This document shows, one piece after another, positions 50,469 to 61,433 of a stretch of 64,000 nt of DNA; positions within the stretch are counted from its first letter, which is position 1; each line of letters opens with the position of its first letter. The position numbers and the translations under genes are program-made. This DNA is from Auanema rhodensis (lineage: Eukaryota; Nematoda; Chromadorea; Rhabditida; Rhabditidae). The notes beneath the pieces were generated by a model. The model had not been told where the DNA came from. It made no database searches and worked only from the letters and a program-made list of their open reading frames with translations. The DNA lies in assembly GCA_964057225.1 (NCBI GenBank), contig OZ059896.1, positions 11,578,501 through 11,642,500 of the forward strand, written 5' to 3'.

Positions 50469-53301
50469 TTCAATTACTAGCTCTTCTTCCATCACTATAT
50501 ATTTTTGTAATTCTCGCTCTATTCTCAACAAGTTTTCTCATTTTGATTTAATTTCACAAAAATATGACCCTGATGTTTTATGTTTCACTGAAAGTTGGCT
50601 TACTCCTGACGTTTGTAGTTCTAATTTACCTCTTTCTGCTTCGTATTGTTTGATGCGCTGTGATCGCAATAACAATAGGAGAGGTGGAGGTGTTCTAGTC
50701 ATGGTTAAAAAACATATCTCAGTCTGTAATTTTAGTTCAGTCTCTTTTGGTGACTTCCTCCAGTTGGTTACATTTTCTATCGTTTCCCATTCCATAAGTC
50801 TTTCTATATGTTATCGGGCTCCTCGTTGTTCTAATAGTTCTTTCAATTCCTTTCTTCATCATTATTCATCTATTCTTAACACCAGAGAAAAAAACGTGCT
50901 TGTTGGGGATTTTAATTTTCCCGGTATCAACTGGAAGAATTACTCTTTAACTAAATCGTCTCTTCAAGCCAAATGTTTCTTAGAGTTTATTACTTCTTTT
51001 TGTTTTACTCAACTAGTTACTTTTCCGACACGCGGTAAGTATACTTTAGATTGTGTGCTTGCGGATACCCCTAGTATGGCCTCAGTTATCGAATGCGTTC
51101 CTCCTTTTGGGACTTCTGACCACAAATCTTTACTTTTTTCTCTCTCTCGTGATATATTAGATTGCATGAACAGTCCCTCCCGCCCAAAACTTTCTTTGGC
51201 ATCTTCTTGTACTGTTTTTTCTGCTGATCATCCAAAGTCGCTTCTCCATAGAAACTTCCATAAAGCCAACTACAATAAAATTAATTCTTTTATTTCATCC
51301 ATTAATCTGGTTCAAAGCTTTTCTCACTTAGATCTTTGTGCCGCCTATGAATCATTTGTCTGTTCTCTTAGAGAAATCATTTATACTCATGTTCCCATCA
51401 TCAGACCTGGTGGAAAAAAAGTTCGCCTTGCTCGTTCAATATCTATTCTACATGATAATCTCACCAGGTTGTCTAAATGTTTCGGCCTTTCATCGTCGTC
51501 TAAATGTCGTACTCTTTCTCGTCGTTTGAATGCTTTACTCAGACGTCAGCGCGCACTGGATGAAAATAAAATATCTCTTTCCGGTAACCAAAACGAATTT
51601 TACAAATTTTGTCGTAAACGTTTAGGGGGTACTATTGAAGCATCTTTTTTAAAAAATGGTGACTCTCAAGCTTCGGACTCCTCCACCAAAGCAAAAATTT
51701 TTTCGGATCACTTTTCTCAGACCTCTTTTCTTTCTTCTTCTGGAATATGGCATCACAGTGAAACTCCTAAATTTTCTCCGCTCCAATTTCGCCCGCATTT
51801 CATTGATGAACTCTGCGTTTTCAAACTTTTAAGATCTTTACCTTCTCGAACTTGCTTATCTCCTGATGGCATACCTTATATTTTTCTTAATAAGTGTGCG
51901 ATTTCTATAGTACGTCCTTTGACATTCTTTTTTAATGGTTTTTTATCCTTTGGGGTCTGTCCTAAAAGCTGGAAGTCTGCATGGGTCAAACCTATTTATA
52001 AATCAGGATGTTCAAATGACCCTAAGAACTATAGACCCATTTCTCTCACATCTTGTCTCTCCAAAGTGTTTGAGCGCATTATCAGAAAAAACATTCTCAA
52101 GCATTTACTTGATAATAAGCTAATTTCACCATCTCAACATGGATTTTTACCTGGGCGTAGCACTAGCACTGCGCTTCTCAAAGCTCACTCGCAGTGGAGA
52201 ATCGCCAAAGAATATCGTAAGGATGTTTCTGTAGCTTTTATTGATTTTTCCAAAGCTTTTGATAAAATTAATCATCGAATTCTGATCAGCAAATTGAACA
52301 GTTTCGGAATATCAGGATCTCTTGCTCTTTTTCTTGAAGACTTTCTTTCCAACCGTTCTTTTGAAGTTGTTCTTGAAGATGCCTTGTCTGAACCCAAAGT
52401 TATTGAGTGTGGTGTCCCTCAAGGTACAGTTCTTGGACCACTACTTTTTTTGCTATATATCAACGATCTCATTTCCTCTTTTCATCGTGGCACTGAGGCT
52501 GTTGCCTATGCTGATGACATTAAACTTTTTGCCTCATCAAATCAAAGTTTACAATGCTCTCTCCACATTCTTTCTCTCTGGTGCAATTTCAATGACATGG
52601 TAGTTAATGTCAAGAAATCGAAGATTATGATTCTCGGTAATGATAACTCTCATTTCCAGTTTTTACTCAATGATGTTCCTCTTGAAATTGTTGATAATTT
52701 CAAAGACCTCGGTGTTATCATAGATAAAAACTTATCTTTCCGCCCCCATATTCACTCCATCACTTCCATGGCGTCAAAACGCTGTAAGCTTATTCTTAGA
52801 TGTTTTAATTCTTCCTGTCCCAAACTCTTATTCAGATTGTTCACCTGTTACGTTAGGCCTATTCTTGAATATGCTTCCGAAGTCTGGTCACCGTTTTTGC
52901 TAAAAGATATTCAACTTGTTGAAAATGTTCAGAAACGGTATGTTAATGCTATTTTTTTTCGATCATCCATGGATATCCACGGATATGATAATAAACTCAA
53001 ACACCTTCAAGGCAGGCGTTTAGAAACGAGACGCACTATAGCTGACTTATGTCAATATTTCAAAATCATAAAGAATGGCTCTATTCTTAATGAGTCCGTG
53101 CTTAGATCGAAAGAGCATAACTATATTCTTCGTCAACATGAGTTTATACTGATGCCGCCGGATTACAAAACTGTAGCTGCACTTTCAAGCTTTGAGAACC
53201 GGCAAATCAAAATCTGGAATTCACTCAATCCTATTCTAATTGGTATCAATGATTTGTCTGTTTTTCGGAAAGCCTTGAACACATTTATGTTCCCTGTTTA
53301 G
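50380..53301 (+). CDS. LINE ORF2: AP-endonuclease / reverse transcriptase
   Basis: The frame is open from 50380 to the stop at 53299-53301; the first ATG is at 50653. Endonuclease: Asn at 50509 (CNSRSI), catalytic Glu in CFTESWL, then GGGVLV, GDFNFPG (about 50907) and Ser-Asp-His at 51115. Reverse transcriptase: KPIYKSG, YRPISL, motif A FIDFSKAFD (about 52236), GVPQGTVLGPLLF (about 52411) and catalytic YADD at 52507. A C-terminal region follows to FMFPV. No RNase H is seen. Function is target-primed reverse transcription in the nucleus. The endonuclease core starts about 145 bp before the first ATG, so translation must begin upstream without ATG or by frameshift or reinitiation from ORF1. All catalytic motifs look intact. 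Confidence 0.88.
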   Translation, partial: YNLHLLAYRAILLLVLLSHPIVFLHFASHSSITSSSSITIYFCNSRSILNKFSHFDLISQKYDPDVLCFTESWLTPDVCSSNLPLSASYCLMRCDRNNNRRGGGVLVMVKKHISVCNFSSVSFGDFLQLVTFSIVSHSISLSICYRAPRCSNSSFNSFLHHYSSILNTREKNVLVGDFNFPGINWKNYSLTKSSLQAKCFLEFITSFCFTQLVTFPTRGKYTLDCVLADTPSMASVIECVPPFGTSDHKSLLFSLSRDILDCMNSPSRPKLSLASSCTVFSADHPKSLLHRNFHKANYNKINSFISSINLVQSFSHLDLCAAYESFVCSLREIIYTHVPIIRPGGKKVRLARSISILHDNLTRLSKCFGLSSSSKCRTLSRRLNALLRRQRALDENKISLSGNQNEFYKFCRKRLGGTIEASFLKNGDSQASDSSTKAKIFSDHFSQTSFLSSSGIWHHSETPKFSPLQFRPHFIDELCVFKLLRSLPSRTCLSPDGIPYIFLNKCAISIVRPLTFFFNGFLSFGVCPKSWKSAWVKPIYKSGCSNDPKNYRPISLTSCLSKVFERIIRKNILKHLLDNKLISPSQHGFLPGRSTSTALLKAHSQWRIAKEYRKDVSVAFIDFSKAFDKINHRILISKLNSFGISGSLALFLEDFLSNRSFEVVLEDALSEPKVIECGVPQGTVLGPLLFLLYINDLISSFHRGTEAVAYADDIKLFASSNQSLQCSLHILSLWCNFNDMVVNVKKSKIMILGNDNSHFQFLLNDVPLEIVDNFKDLGVIIDKNLSFRPHIHSITSMASKRCKLILRCFNSSCPKLLFRLFTCYVRPILEYASEVWSPFLLKDIQLVENVQKRYVNAIFFRSSMDIHGYDNKLKHLQGRRLETRRTIADLCQYFKIIKNGSILNESVLRSKEHNYILRQHEFILMPPDYKTVAALSSFENRQIKIWNSLNPILIGINDLSVFRKALNTFMFPV

Positions 53302-53780
53302 TTTTTTTCTTATTTTGTCTTTGTAGAAAAATTAGCTTGTTTTTCTTTCTTTTTTTCCATAAGCTCATTGATTATTTATATAATTTGTTCATCATATTTT
53401 GTCAATTTCTTGTTAATGACCTATTGGTACACATACATTTTCCTGCATTTTTATTTTACAGACATTAGTCGTACGAATAAAATGCAGTTACTACACTGTG
53501 CTCAGAACGGGCTTGACTCTCTTTTGAGTTCCACCGCACCTGCCCACAATCAGAGTAGTTCGCTATGATAAGATCTAAGATAAGCGTATATAGATGAATA
53601 TATATATATACATATATGTGTGTGTATAGTTGGTATGGTCACTTCCACTGCTCTTTTCATTTCTCAGTCTTTTCTTTTTTTTAATTATCCACTGTAAGGT
53701 TACATTAAGCATTTCACATGTTGTTGATTCATTTATGTCATAACCTGTGGTGAGATCAATAAACAAACAAACAAACAAAC
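53302..53780 (+). other. LINE 3' UTR and AAAC-repeat tail
   Basis: This is 479 bp. The first part is T-rich, then a mixed stretch (TCGTACGAATAAAATGCAG onward, about 53468) with AATAAA, a TA/TG microsatellite at about 53597-53628, and a terminal ATCAATAAACAAACAAAC-type tail. The small frames here (53368-53568 and 53575-53796) are not convincing genes. Confidence 0.7.
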
Positions 53781-56700
53781 TATTTGATAATTTCATTTTT
53801 TAAATTTTTAATCATTAAAAAACATTTAAATTTCAATATTGTGATGCTCAAAAACTGAAACATTCAAATATTTTGTATTTTCTAAACCATTTCACTAAAT
53901 CTATATTATTTAATCCCGTATTTTAAACAATTTTATAATTCTACGACTATTTGATAATTTCATTTTTTAAATTTTCAATCATTAAAAAACATTTAAATTT
54001 CAATATTGTGATGCTCAAAAACTGAAACATTTAAATATTTTGTATTTTCTTAACCATTTCACTAAATCTATTCTATTTAATTCCATATTTTAAACAATTT
54101 TATAATTCTACGACTATTTGATAATTTCATTCTTTAAAATTTTCAATCATTAAAAAACATTTAAATTTCAATATTGTGATGCTCAAAAACTGAAACATTC
54201 AAATATTTTGTATTTTCTAAACCATTTCACTCCATCTCTTTTGATTAATTCCATATTTTTAACAATTTCATATTTCTACCACGAATTCATAATTTCATTT
54301 TTTAAATTTTTAATCATTAAAAAACATTTAAATTTCAATATTGTGATGCTCAAAAACTGAAACATTTAAATATTTTGTATTTTCTTAACCATTACACTCC
54401 ATCTCTTTTATTTAATCCCATATTTTAAACAATTTCATAATTCTACCACTATTTCATAATTTCATTCTTTAAAATTTTATTCATTAAAAAATATTTAAAT
54501 TTCAATATTGTGATGCTCAAAAACTGAAACATTCAAATATTTTGTATTTTCTAAACCATTTCACTAAATCTATATTATTTAATCCCGTATTTTAAACAAT
54601 TTTATAATTCTACGACTATTTGATAATTTCATTTTTTAAATTTTCAATCATTAAAAAACATTTAAATTTCAATATTGTGATGCTCAAAAACTGAAACATT
54701 TAAATATTTTGTATTTTCTAAACCATTTCACTAAATCTATTCTATTTAATTCCATATTTTAAACAATTTTATAATTCTACGACTATTTGATAATTTCATT
54801 TTTTAAATTTTCAATCATTAAAAAACATTTAAATTTCAATATTGTGATGCTCAAAAACTGAAATATTTAAATATTTTGTATTTTCTAAACCATTTCACTA
54901 AATCTATTCTATTTAATTCCATATTTTAAACAATTTTATAATTCTACCACTATTTCATAATTTCATTCTTTAAATTTTTAATCATTAAAAAACATTTAAA
55001 TTTCAATATTGTGATGCTCAAAAACTGAAACATTTAAATATTTTGTATTTTCTAAACCATTTCACTAAATCTATTCTATTTAATTCCATATTTTAAACAA
55101 TTTTATAATTCTACCACTATTTCATAATTTCATTCTTTAAATTTTTAATCATTAAAAAACATTTAAATTTCAATATTGTGATGCTCAAAAACTGAAACAT
55201 TTAAATATTTTGTATTTTCTTAACCATTTCACTAAATCTATTTTATTTAATTCCATATTTTAAACAATTTTATAATTCTACCACTATTTCATAATTTCAT
55301 TTTTTAAATTTTCAATCATTAAAAAACATTTAAATTTCAATATTGTGATGCTCAAAAACTGAAACATTTAAATATTTTGTATTTTCTAAACCATTTCACT
55401 AAATCTATTTTATTTAATCCCATATTTTAAACTATTTTATAATTCTACCACTATTTCATAGATTCATTCTTTAAATTTTTAATCATTAAAAAACATATAA
55501 ATTTCAATATTGTGATGATCAAAAACTGAAAAATTTAAATATTTTGTATTTTCTAAACCATTTCACTAAATCTATTTCATTTAATTCCATTTTTTAAACA
55601 ATTTTATAATTCTACGACTATTTCATAATTTCATTTTTTAAATTTTTAATCATTAAAAAACATTTAAATTTCAATATTGTGATGCTCAAAAACTGAAACA
55701 TTTAAATATTTTGTATTTTCTAAACCATTTCACTCCATCTCTTTTGATTAATTCCATATTTTTAACAATTTCATATTTCTACCACGAATTCATAACTTCA
55801 TTTTTTAAATTTTTAATCATTAAAAAACATTTAAATTTCAATATTGTGATGCTCAAAAACTGAAACATTTAAATATTTTGTATTTTCTTAACCATTACAC
55901 TCCATCTCTTTTATTTAATCCCATATTTTAAACAATTTCATAATTCTACCACTATTTCATAATTTCATTCTTTAAAATTTTATTCATTAAAAAATATTTA
56001 AATTTCAATATTGTGATGCTCAAAAACTGAAACATTCAAATATTTTGTATTTTCTAAACCATTTCACTAAATCTATATTATTTAATCCCGTATTTTAAAA
56101 AATTTTATAATTCTACGACTATTTGATAATTTCATTTTTAAATTTTCAATCATCAAAAAACATTTAAATTTCAATATTGTGATGCTCAAAAACTGAAACA
56201 TTTAAATATTTTGTATTTTCTAAACCATTTCACTAAATCTATTCTATTTAATTCCATATTTTAAACAATTTTATAATTCTACGACTATTTGATAATTTCA
56301 TTTTTCAAATTTTCAATCATTAAAAAACATTTAAATTTCAATATTGTGATGCTCAAAAACTGAAACATTTAAATATTTTGTATTTTCTAAACCATTTCAC
56401 TAAATCTATTCTATTTAATTCCATATTTTAAACAATTTTATAATTCTACGACTATTTGATAATTTCATTTTTCAAATTTTCAATCATTAAAAAACATTTA
56501 AATTTCAATATTGTGATGCTCAAAAACTGAAACATTTAAATATTTTGTATTTTCTAAACCATTTCACTAAATCTATTCTATTTAATTCCATATTTTAAAC
56601 AATTTTATAATTCTACGACTATTTGATAATTTCATTTTTCAAATTTTTAATCATTAAAAAACATTTAAATTTCAATATTGTGATGCTCAAAAACTGAAAC

Positions 56701-59700
56701 ATTCAAATATTTTGTATTTTCTAAACCATTTCACTAAATCTATATTATTTAATCCCGTATTTTAAAAAATTTTATAATTCTACGACTATTTGATAATTTC
56801 ATTCTTTAAAATTTTATTCATTAAAAAATATTTAAATTTCAATATTGTGATGCTCAAAAACTGAAACATTCAAATATTTTGTATTTTCTAAACCATTTCA
56901 CTAAATCTATATTATTTAATCCCGTATTTTAAAAAATTTTATAATTCTACGACTATTTGATAATTTCATTTTTTAAATTTTCAATCATTAAAAAACATTT
57001 AAATTTCAATATTGTGATGCTCAAAAACTGAAACATTTAAATATTTTGTATTTTCTAAACCATTTCACTAAATCTATTCTATTTAATTCCATATTTTAAA
57101 CAATTTTATAATTCTACCACTATTTGATAATTTCATTTTTCAAATTTTTAATCATTAAAAAACATTTAAATTTCAATATTGTGATGCTCAAAAACTGAAA
57201 CATTCAAATATTTTGTATTTTCTAAACCATTTCACTAAATCTATATTATTTAATCCCGTATTTTAAAAAATTTTATAATTCTACGACTATTTGATAATTT
57301 CATTCTTTAAAATTTTATTCATTAAAAAATATTTAAATTTCAATATTGTGATGCTCAAAAACTGAAACATTCAAATATTTTGTATTTTCTAAACCATTTC
57401 ACTAAATCTATATTATTTAATCCCGTATTTTAAAAAATTTTATAATTCTACGACTATTTGATAATTTCATTCTTTAAAATTTTATTCATTAAAAAATATT
57501 TAAATTTCAATATTGTGATGCTCAAAAACTGAAACATTCAAATATTTTGTATTTTCTAAACCATTTCACTAAATCTATATTATTTAATCCCGTATTTTAA
57601 AAAATTTTATAATTCTACGACTATTTGATAATTTCATTTTTTAAATTTTCAATCATTAAAAAACATTTAAATTTCAATATTGTGATGCTCAAAAACTGAA
57701 ACATTTAAATATTTTGTATTTTCTAAACCATTTCAATAAATCTATTCTATTTAATTCCATATTTTAAACAATTTTATAATTCTACCACTATTTCATAATT
57801 TCATTCTTTAAATTTTTAATCATTAAAAAACATTTAAATTTCAATATTGTGATGCTCAAAAACTGAAACATTTAAATATTTTGTATTTTCTAAACCATTT
57901 CACTAAATCTATTCTATTTAATTCCATATTTTAAACAATTTTATAATTCTACCACTATTTCATAATTTCATTCTTTAAATTTTTAATCATTAAAAAACAT
58001 TTAAATTTCAATATTGTGATGCTCAAAAACTGAAACATTTAAATATTTTGTATTTTCTTAACCATTTCACTAAATCTATTTTATTTAATTCCATATTTTA
58101 AACAATTTTATAATTCTACCACTATTTCATAATTTCATTTTTTAAATTTTCAATCATTAAAAAACATTTAAATTTCAATATTGTGATGCTCAAAAACTGA
58201 AACATTTAAATATTTTGTATTTTCTAAACCATTTCACTAAATCTATTTTATTTAATCCCATATTTTAAACTATTTTATAATTCTACCACTATTTCATAAT
58301 TTCATTCTTTAAATTTTTAATCATTAAAAAACATATAAATTTCAATATTGTGATGATCAAAAACTGAAAAATTTAAATATTTTGTATTTTCTAAACCATT
58401 TCACTAAATCTATTTTATTTAATTCCATTTTTTAAACAATTTTATAATTCTACGACTATTTCATAATTTCATTTTTTAAATTTTTAATCATTAAAAAACA
58501 TTTAAATTTCAATATTGTGATGCTCAAAAACTGAAACATTTAAATATTTTGTATTTTCTAAACCATTTCACTCCATCTCTTTTGATTAATTCCATATTTT
58601 TAACAATTTCATATTTCTACCACGAATTCATAACTTCATTTTTTAAATTTTTAATCATTAAAAAACATTTAAATTTCAATATTGTGATGCTCAAAAACTG
58701 AAACATTTAAATATTTTGTATTTTCTTAACCATTACACTCCATCTCTTTTATTTAATCCCATATTTTAAACAATTTCATAATTCTACCACTATTTCATAA
58801 TTTCATTCTTTAAAATTTTATTCATTAAAAAATATTTAAATTTCAATATTGTGATGCTCAAAAACTGAAACATTCAAATATTTTGTATTTTCTAAACCAT
58901 TTCACTAAATCTATATTATTTAATCCCGTATTTTAAACAATTTTATAATTCTACGACTATTTGATAATTTCATTTTTTAAATTTTCAATCATTAAAAAAC
59001 ATTTAAATTTCAATATTGTGATGCTCAAAAACTGAAACATTTAAATATTTTGTATTTTCTAAACCATTTCACTAAATCTATTCTATTTCATTCCATATTT
59101 TAAACAATTTTATAATTCTACCACTATTTGATAATTTCATTTTTTAAATTTTCAATCATTAAAAAACATTTAAATTTCAATATTGTGATGCTCAAAAACT
59201 GAAACATTTAAATATTTTGTATTTTCTAAACCATTTCACTAAATCTATATTATTTAATCCCATATTTTGAACAATTTTATAATTCTACCACTATTTCATA
59301 ATTTCATTCTTTAAATTTTTAATCATTAAAAAACATATAAATTTCAATATTGTGATGATCAAAAACTGAAACATTTAAATATTTTGTATTTTCTAAACCA
59401 TTTCACTAAATCTATTTTATTTAATTCCATATTTTAAACAATTTTATAATTCTACGACTATTTGATAATTTCATTTTTTAAATTTTCAATCATTAAAAAA
59501 CATTTAAATTTCAATATTGTGATGCTCAAAAACTGAAACATTTAAATATTTTGTATTTTCTAAACCATTTCACTAAATCTATTTTATTTAATCCCATATT
59601 TTAAACTATTTTATAATTCTACCACTATTTCATAATTTCATTCTTTAAATTTTTAATCATTAAAAAACATATAAATTTCAATATTGTGATGATCAAAAAC

Positions 59701-60887
59701 TGAAACATTCAAATATTTTGTATTTTCTAAACCATTTCACTAAATCTATATTATTTAATCCCGTATTTTAAAAAATTTTATAATTCTACGACTATTTGAT
59801 AATTTCATTCTTTAAAATTTTATTCATTAAAAAATATTTAAATTTCAATATTGTGATGCTCAAAAACTGAAACATTCAAATATTTTGTATTTTCTAAACC
59901 ATTTCACTAAATCTATATTATTTAATCCCGTATTTTAAAAAATTTTATAATTCTACGACTATTTGATAATTTCATTTTTTAAATTTTCAATCATTAAAAA
60001 ACATTTAAATTTCAATATTGTGATGCTCAAAAACTGAAACATTTAAATATTTTGTATTTTCTAAACCATTTCAATAAATCTATTCTATTTAATTCCATAT
60101 TTTAAACAATTTTATAATTCTACCACTATTTCATAATTTCATTCTTTAAATTTTTAATCATTAAAAAACATTTAAATTTCAATATTGTGATGCTCAAAAA
60201 CTGAAACATTTAAATATTTTGTATTTTCTAAACCATTTCACTAAATCTATTCTATTTAATTCCATATTTTAAACAATTTTATAATTCTACCACTATTTCA
60301 TAATTTCATTCTTTAAATTTTTAATCATTAAAAAACATTTAAATTTCAATATTGTGATGCTCAAAAACTGAAACATTTAAATATTTTGTATTTTCTTAAC
60401 CATTTCACTAAATCTATTTTATTTAATTCCGTATTTTAAACAATTTTATAATTCTACCACTATTTCATAATTTCATTTTTTAAATTTTCAATCATTAAAA
60501 AACATTTAAATTTCAATATTGTGATGCTCAAAAACTGAAAAATTTAAATATTTTGTATTTTCTAAACCATTTCACTAAATCTATTTTATTTAATCCCATA
60601 TTTTAAACTATTTTATAATTCTACCACTATTTCATAGATTCATTCTTTAAATTTTTAATCATTAAAAAACATATAAATTTCAATATTGTGATGATCAAAA
60701 ACTGAAAAATTTAAATATTTTGTATTTTCTAAACCATTTCACTAAATCTATTTTATTTAATTCCATTTTTTAAACAATTTTATAATTCTACGACTATTTC
60801 ATAATTTCATTTTTTAAATTTTTAATCATTAAAAAACATTTAAATTTCAATATTGTGATGCTCAAAAACTGAAACATTTAAATATTT
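53781..60887 (+). repeat. 167-bp satellite array, second block (about 42 units)
   Basis: The array continues in the same orientation and phase after the LINE. Units with an AAACATTCAAAT variant and a CCCGTATTTTAAA variant are frequent. Longer-range copies are seen: TTTCAATAAATC at 57732 and 60072 (about 2.34 kb, 14 units), and CATAGATTCATTC at 55459 and 60636 (about 5.18 kb, 31 units). No genes. Confidence 0.95.
60880..60887 (+). repeat. Left 8-bp target-site duplication (AAATATTT)
   Basis: AAATATTT immediately precedes GGCCC of the inverted-repeat element and recurs at 61426-61433 after it. A normal satellite unit has one copy. Confidence 0.8.
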
Positions 60888-61425
60888 GGCCCTTTTTCCA
60901 TATCTATACCCCCCGTTTTAAGCCCCGCCCCTTTTGCCGTTAGGCACATACTTTTATTAAAATGTAATACCTATATGAGATACGGTGGTATCCAAATATC
61001 CACAAATGTCCCTTTTTTTTTAAATTTCCGGTCTTGACGGTCTTTTATGGTTATTTCGAGCAAAAGAAAGACTCATTTGTCGTTAACATCGGTCACATTT
61101 GTTAGTCTGAAAGACTATACCTTTCTCTTGCAAGAATTGAAAGGCATCAGCTTCGGTACGAAACCGTTCTTTTGGAGCAAACATTTAGACGAAAAATGGT
61201 TGAAAATGTAGATGCAATAACCAATAATGATTCAGTTTTTATATTATAATATATTCAAGGTTTATTATAGTTATTATAACTACCCCCATAGGGGGGGAAA
61301 CCCCCCCCAAACCCCCCCCCCCCCCCCCCCGTTTTAGGAAGAGAAGCCGAATGGTAGAAAAGTATGCGCCCAAAGGCAAAAGAGGCGGGGCTTAAAACGG
61401 GGGGTATAGATATGGAAAAAGAGCC
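60888..61425. mobile_element. 538-bp non-autonomous terminal-inverted-repeat DNA transposon (MITE-like)
   Basis: It lies inside a satellite unit. The left end GGCCCTTTTTCCATATCTAT and the right end (reverse complement GGCTCTTTTTCC...) form inverted repeats of about 70 bp, roughly 60888-60957 and 61357-61425. Both contain a GC-rich CCCCCCGTTTTAAGCCCCGCC segment. An 8-bp duplication AAATATTT flanks it. The interior (about 60960-61350) has no credible coding sequence. Eight-bp duplications occur in hAT, P, Merlin and MULE groups. The GG start does not look like a standard hAT end, so I leave the superfamily open. Confidence 0.88.
61291..61330. repeat. G/C homopolymer cluster inside the MITE
   Basis: Seven G (61291-61297), AAA, eight C (61301-61308), then a run of 19 C (61312-61330). 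This is very unusual in a window that is otherwise AT-rich. The - strand could form G-quadruplex structures, and the G7/C8 pair could form a hairpin. The exact length may be affected by sequencing error. Confidence 0.7.
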
Positions 61426-61433
61426 AAATATTT
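61426..61433 (+). repeat. Right 8-bp target-site duplication (AAATATTT)
   Basis: Second copy of AAATATTT directly after the GAGCC end; the satellite unit then resumes in phase with TTGTATTTTC. Confidence 0.8.

Larger units (their letters stand above)
49137..53780 (+). mobile_element. Near-intact APE-type non-LTR retrotransposon (LINE, CR1/Jockey-like group)
   Basis: About 4.64 kb inserted inside one satellite unit. The unit breaks off after CTATTT at 49131-49136 and resumes with CTATTT at 53780-53785, so a target duplication of about 5-7 bp is likely; its exact length is ambiguous because the tail ends in AAAC. Order: 5' UTR, ORF1, ORF2 with endonuclease and reverse transcriptase, 3' UTR, then a tail of AAAC repeats (53760-53780). 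Both ORFs are free of stops, suggesting a young insertion. Clade is judged only from motifs (GDFNFPGINW, YADD, the C-terminal extension without RNase H). Confidence 0.9.

Noticed and set aside
53575-53796. 73-residue - strand frame at the LINE 3' end
   Set aside because: It spans the microsatellite and the AAAC tail, giving low-complexity residues, and crosses the element boundary.
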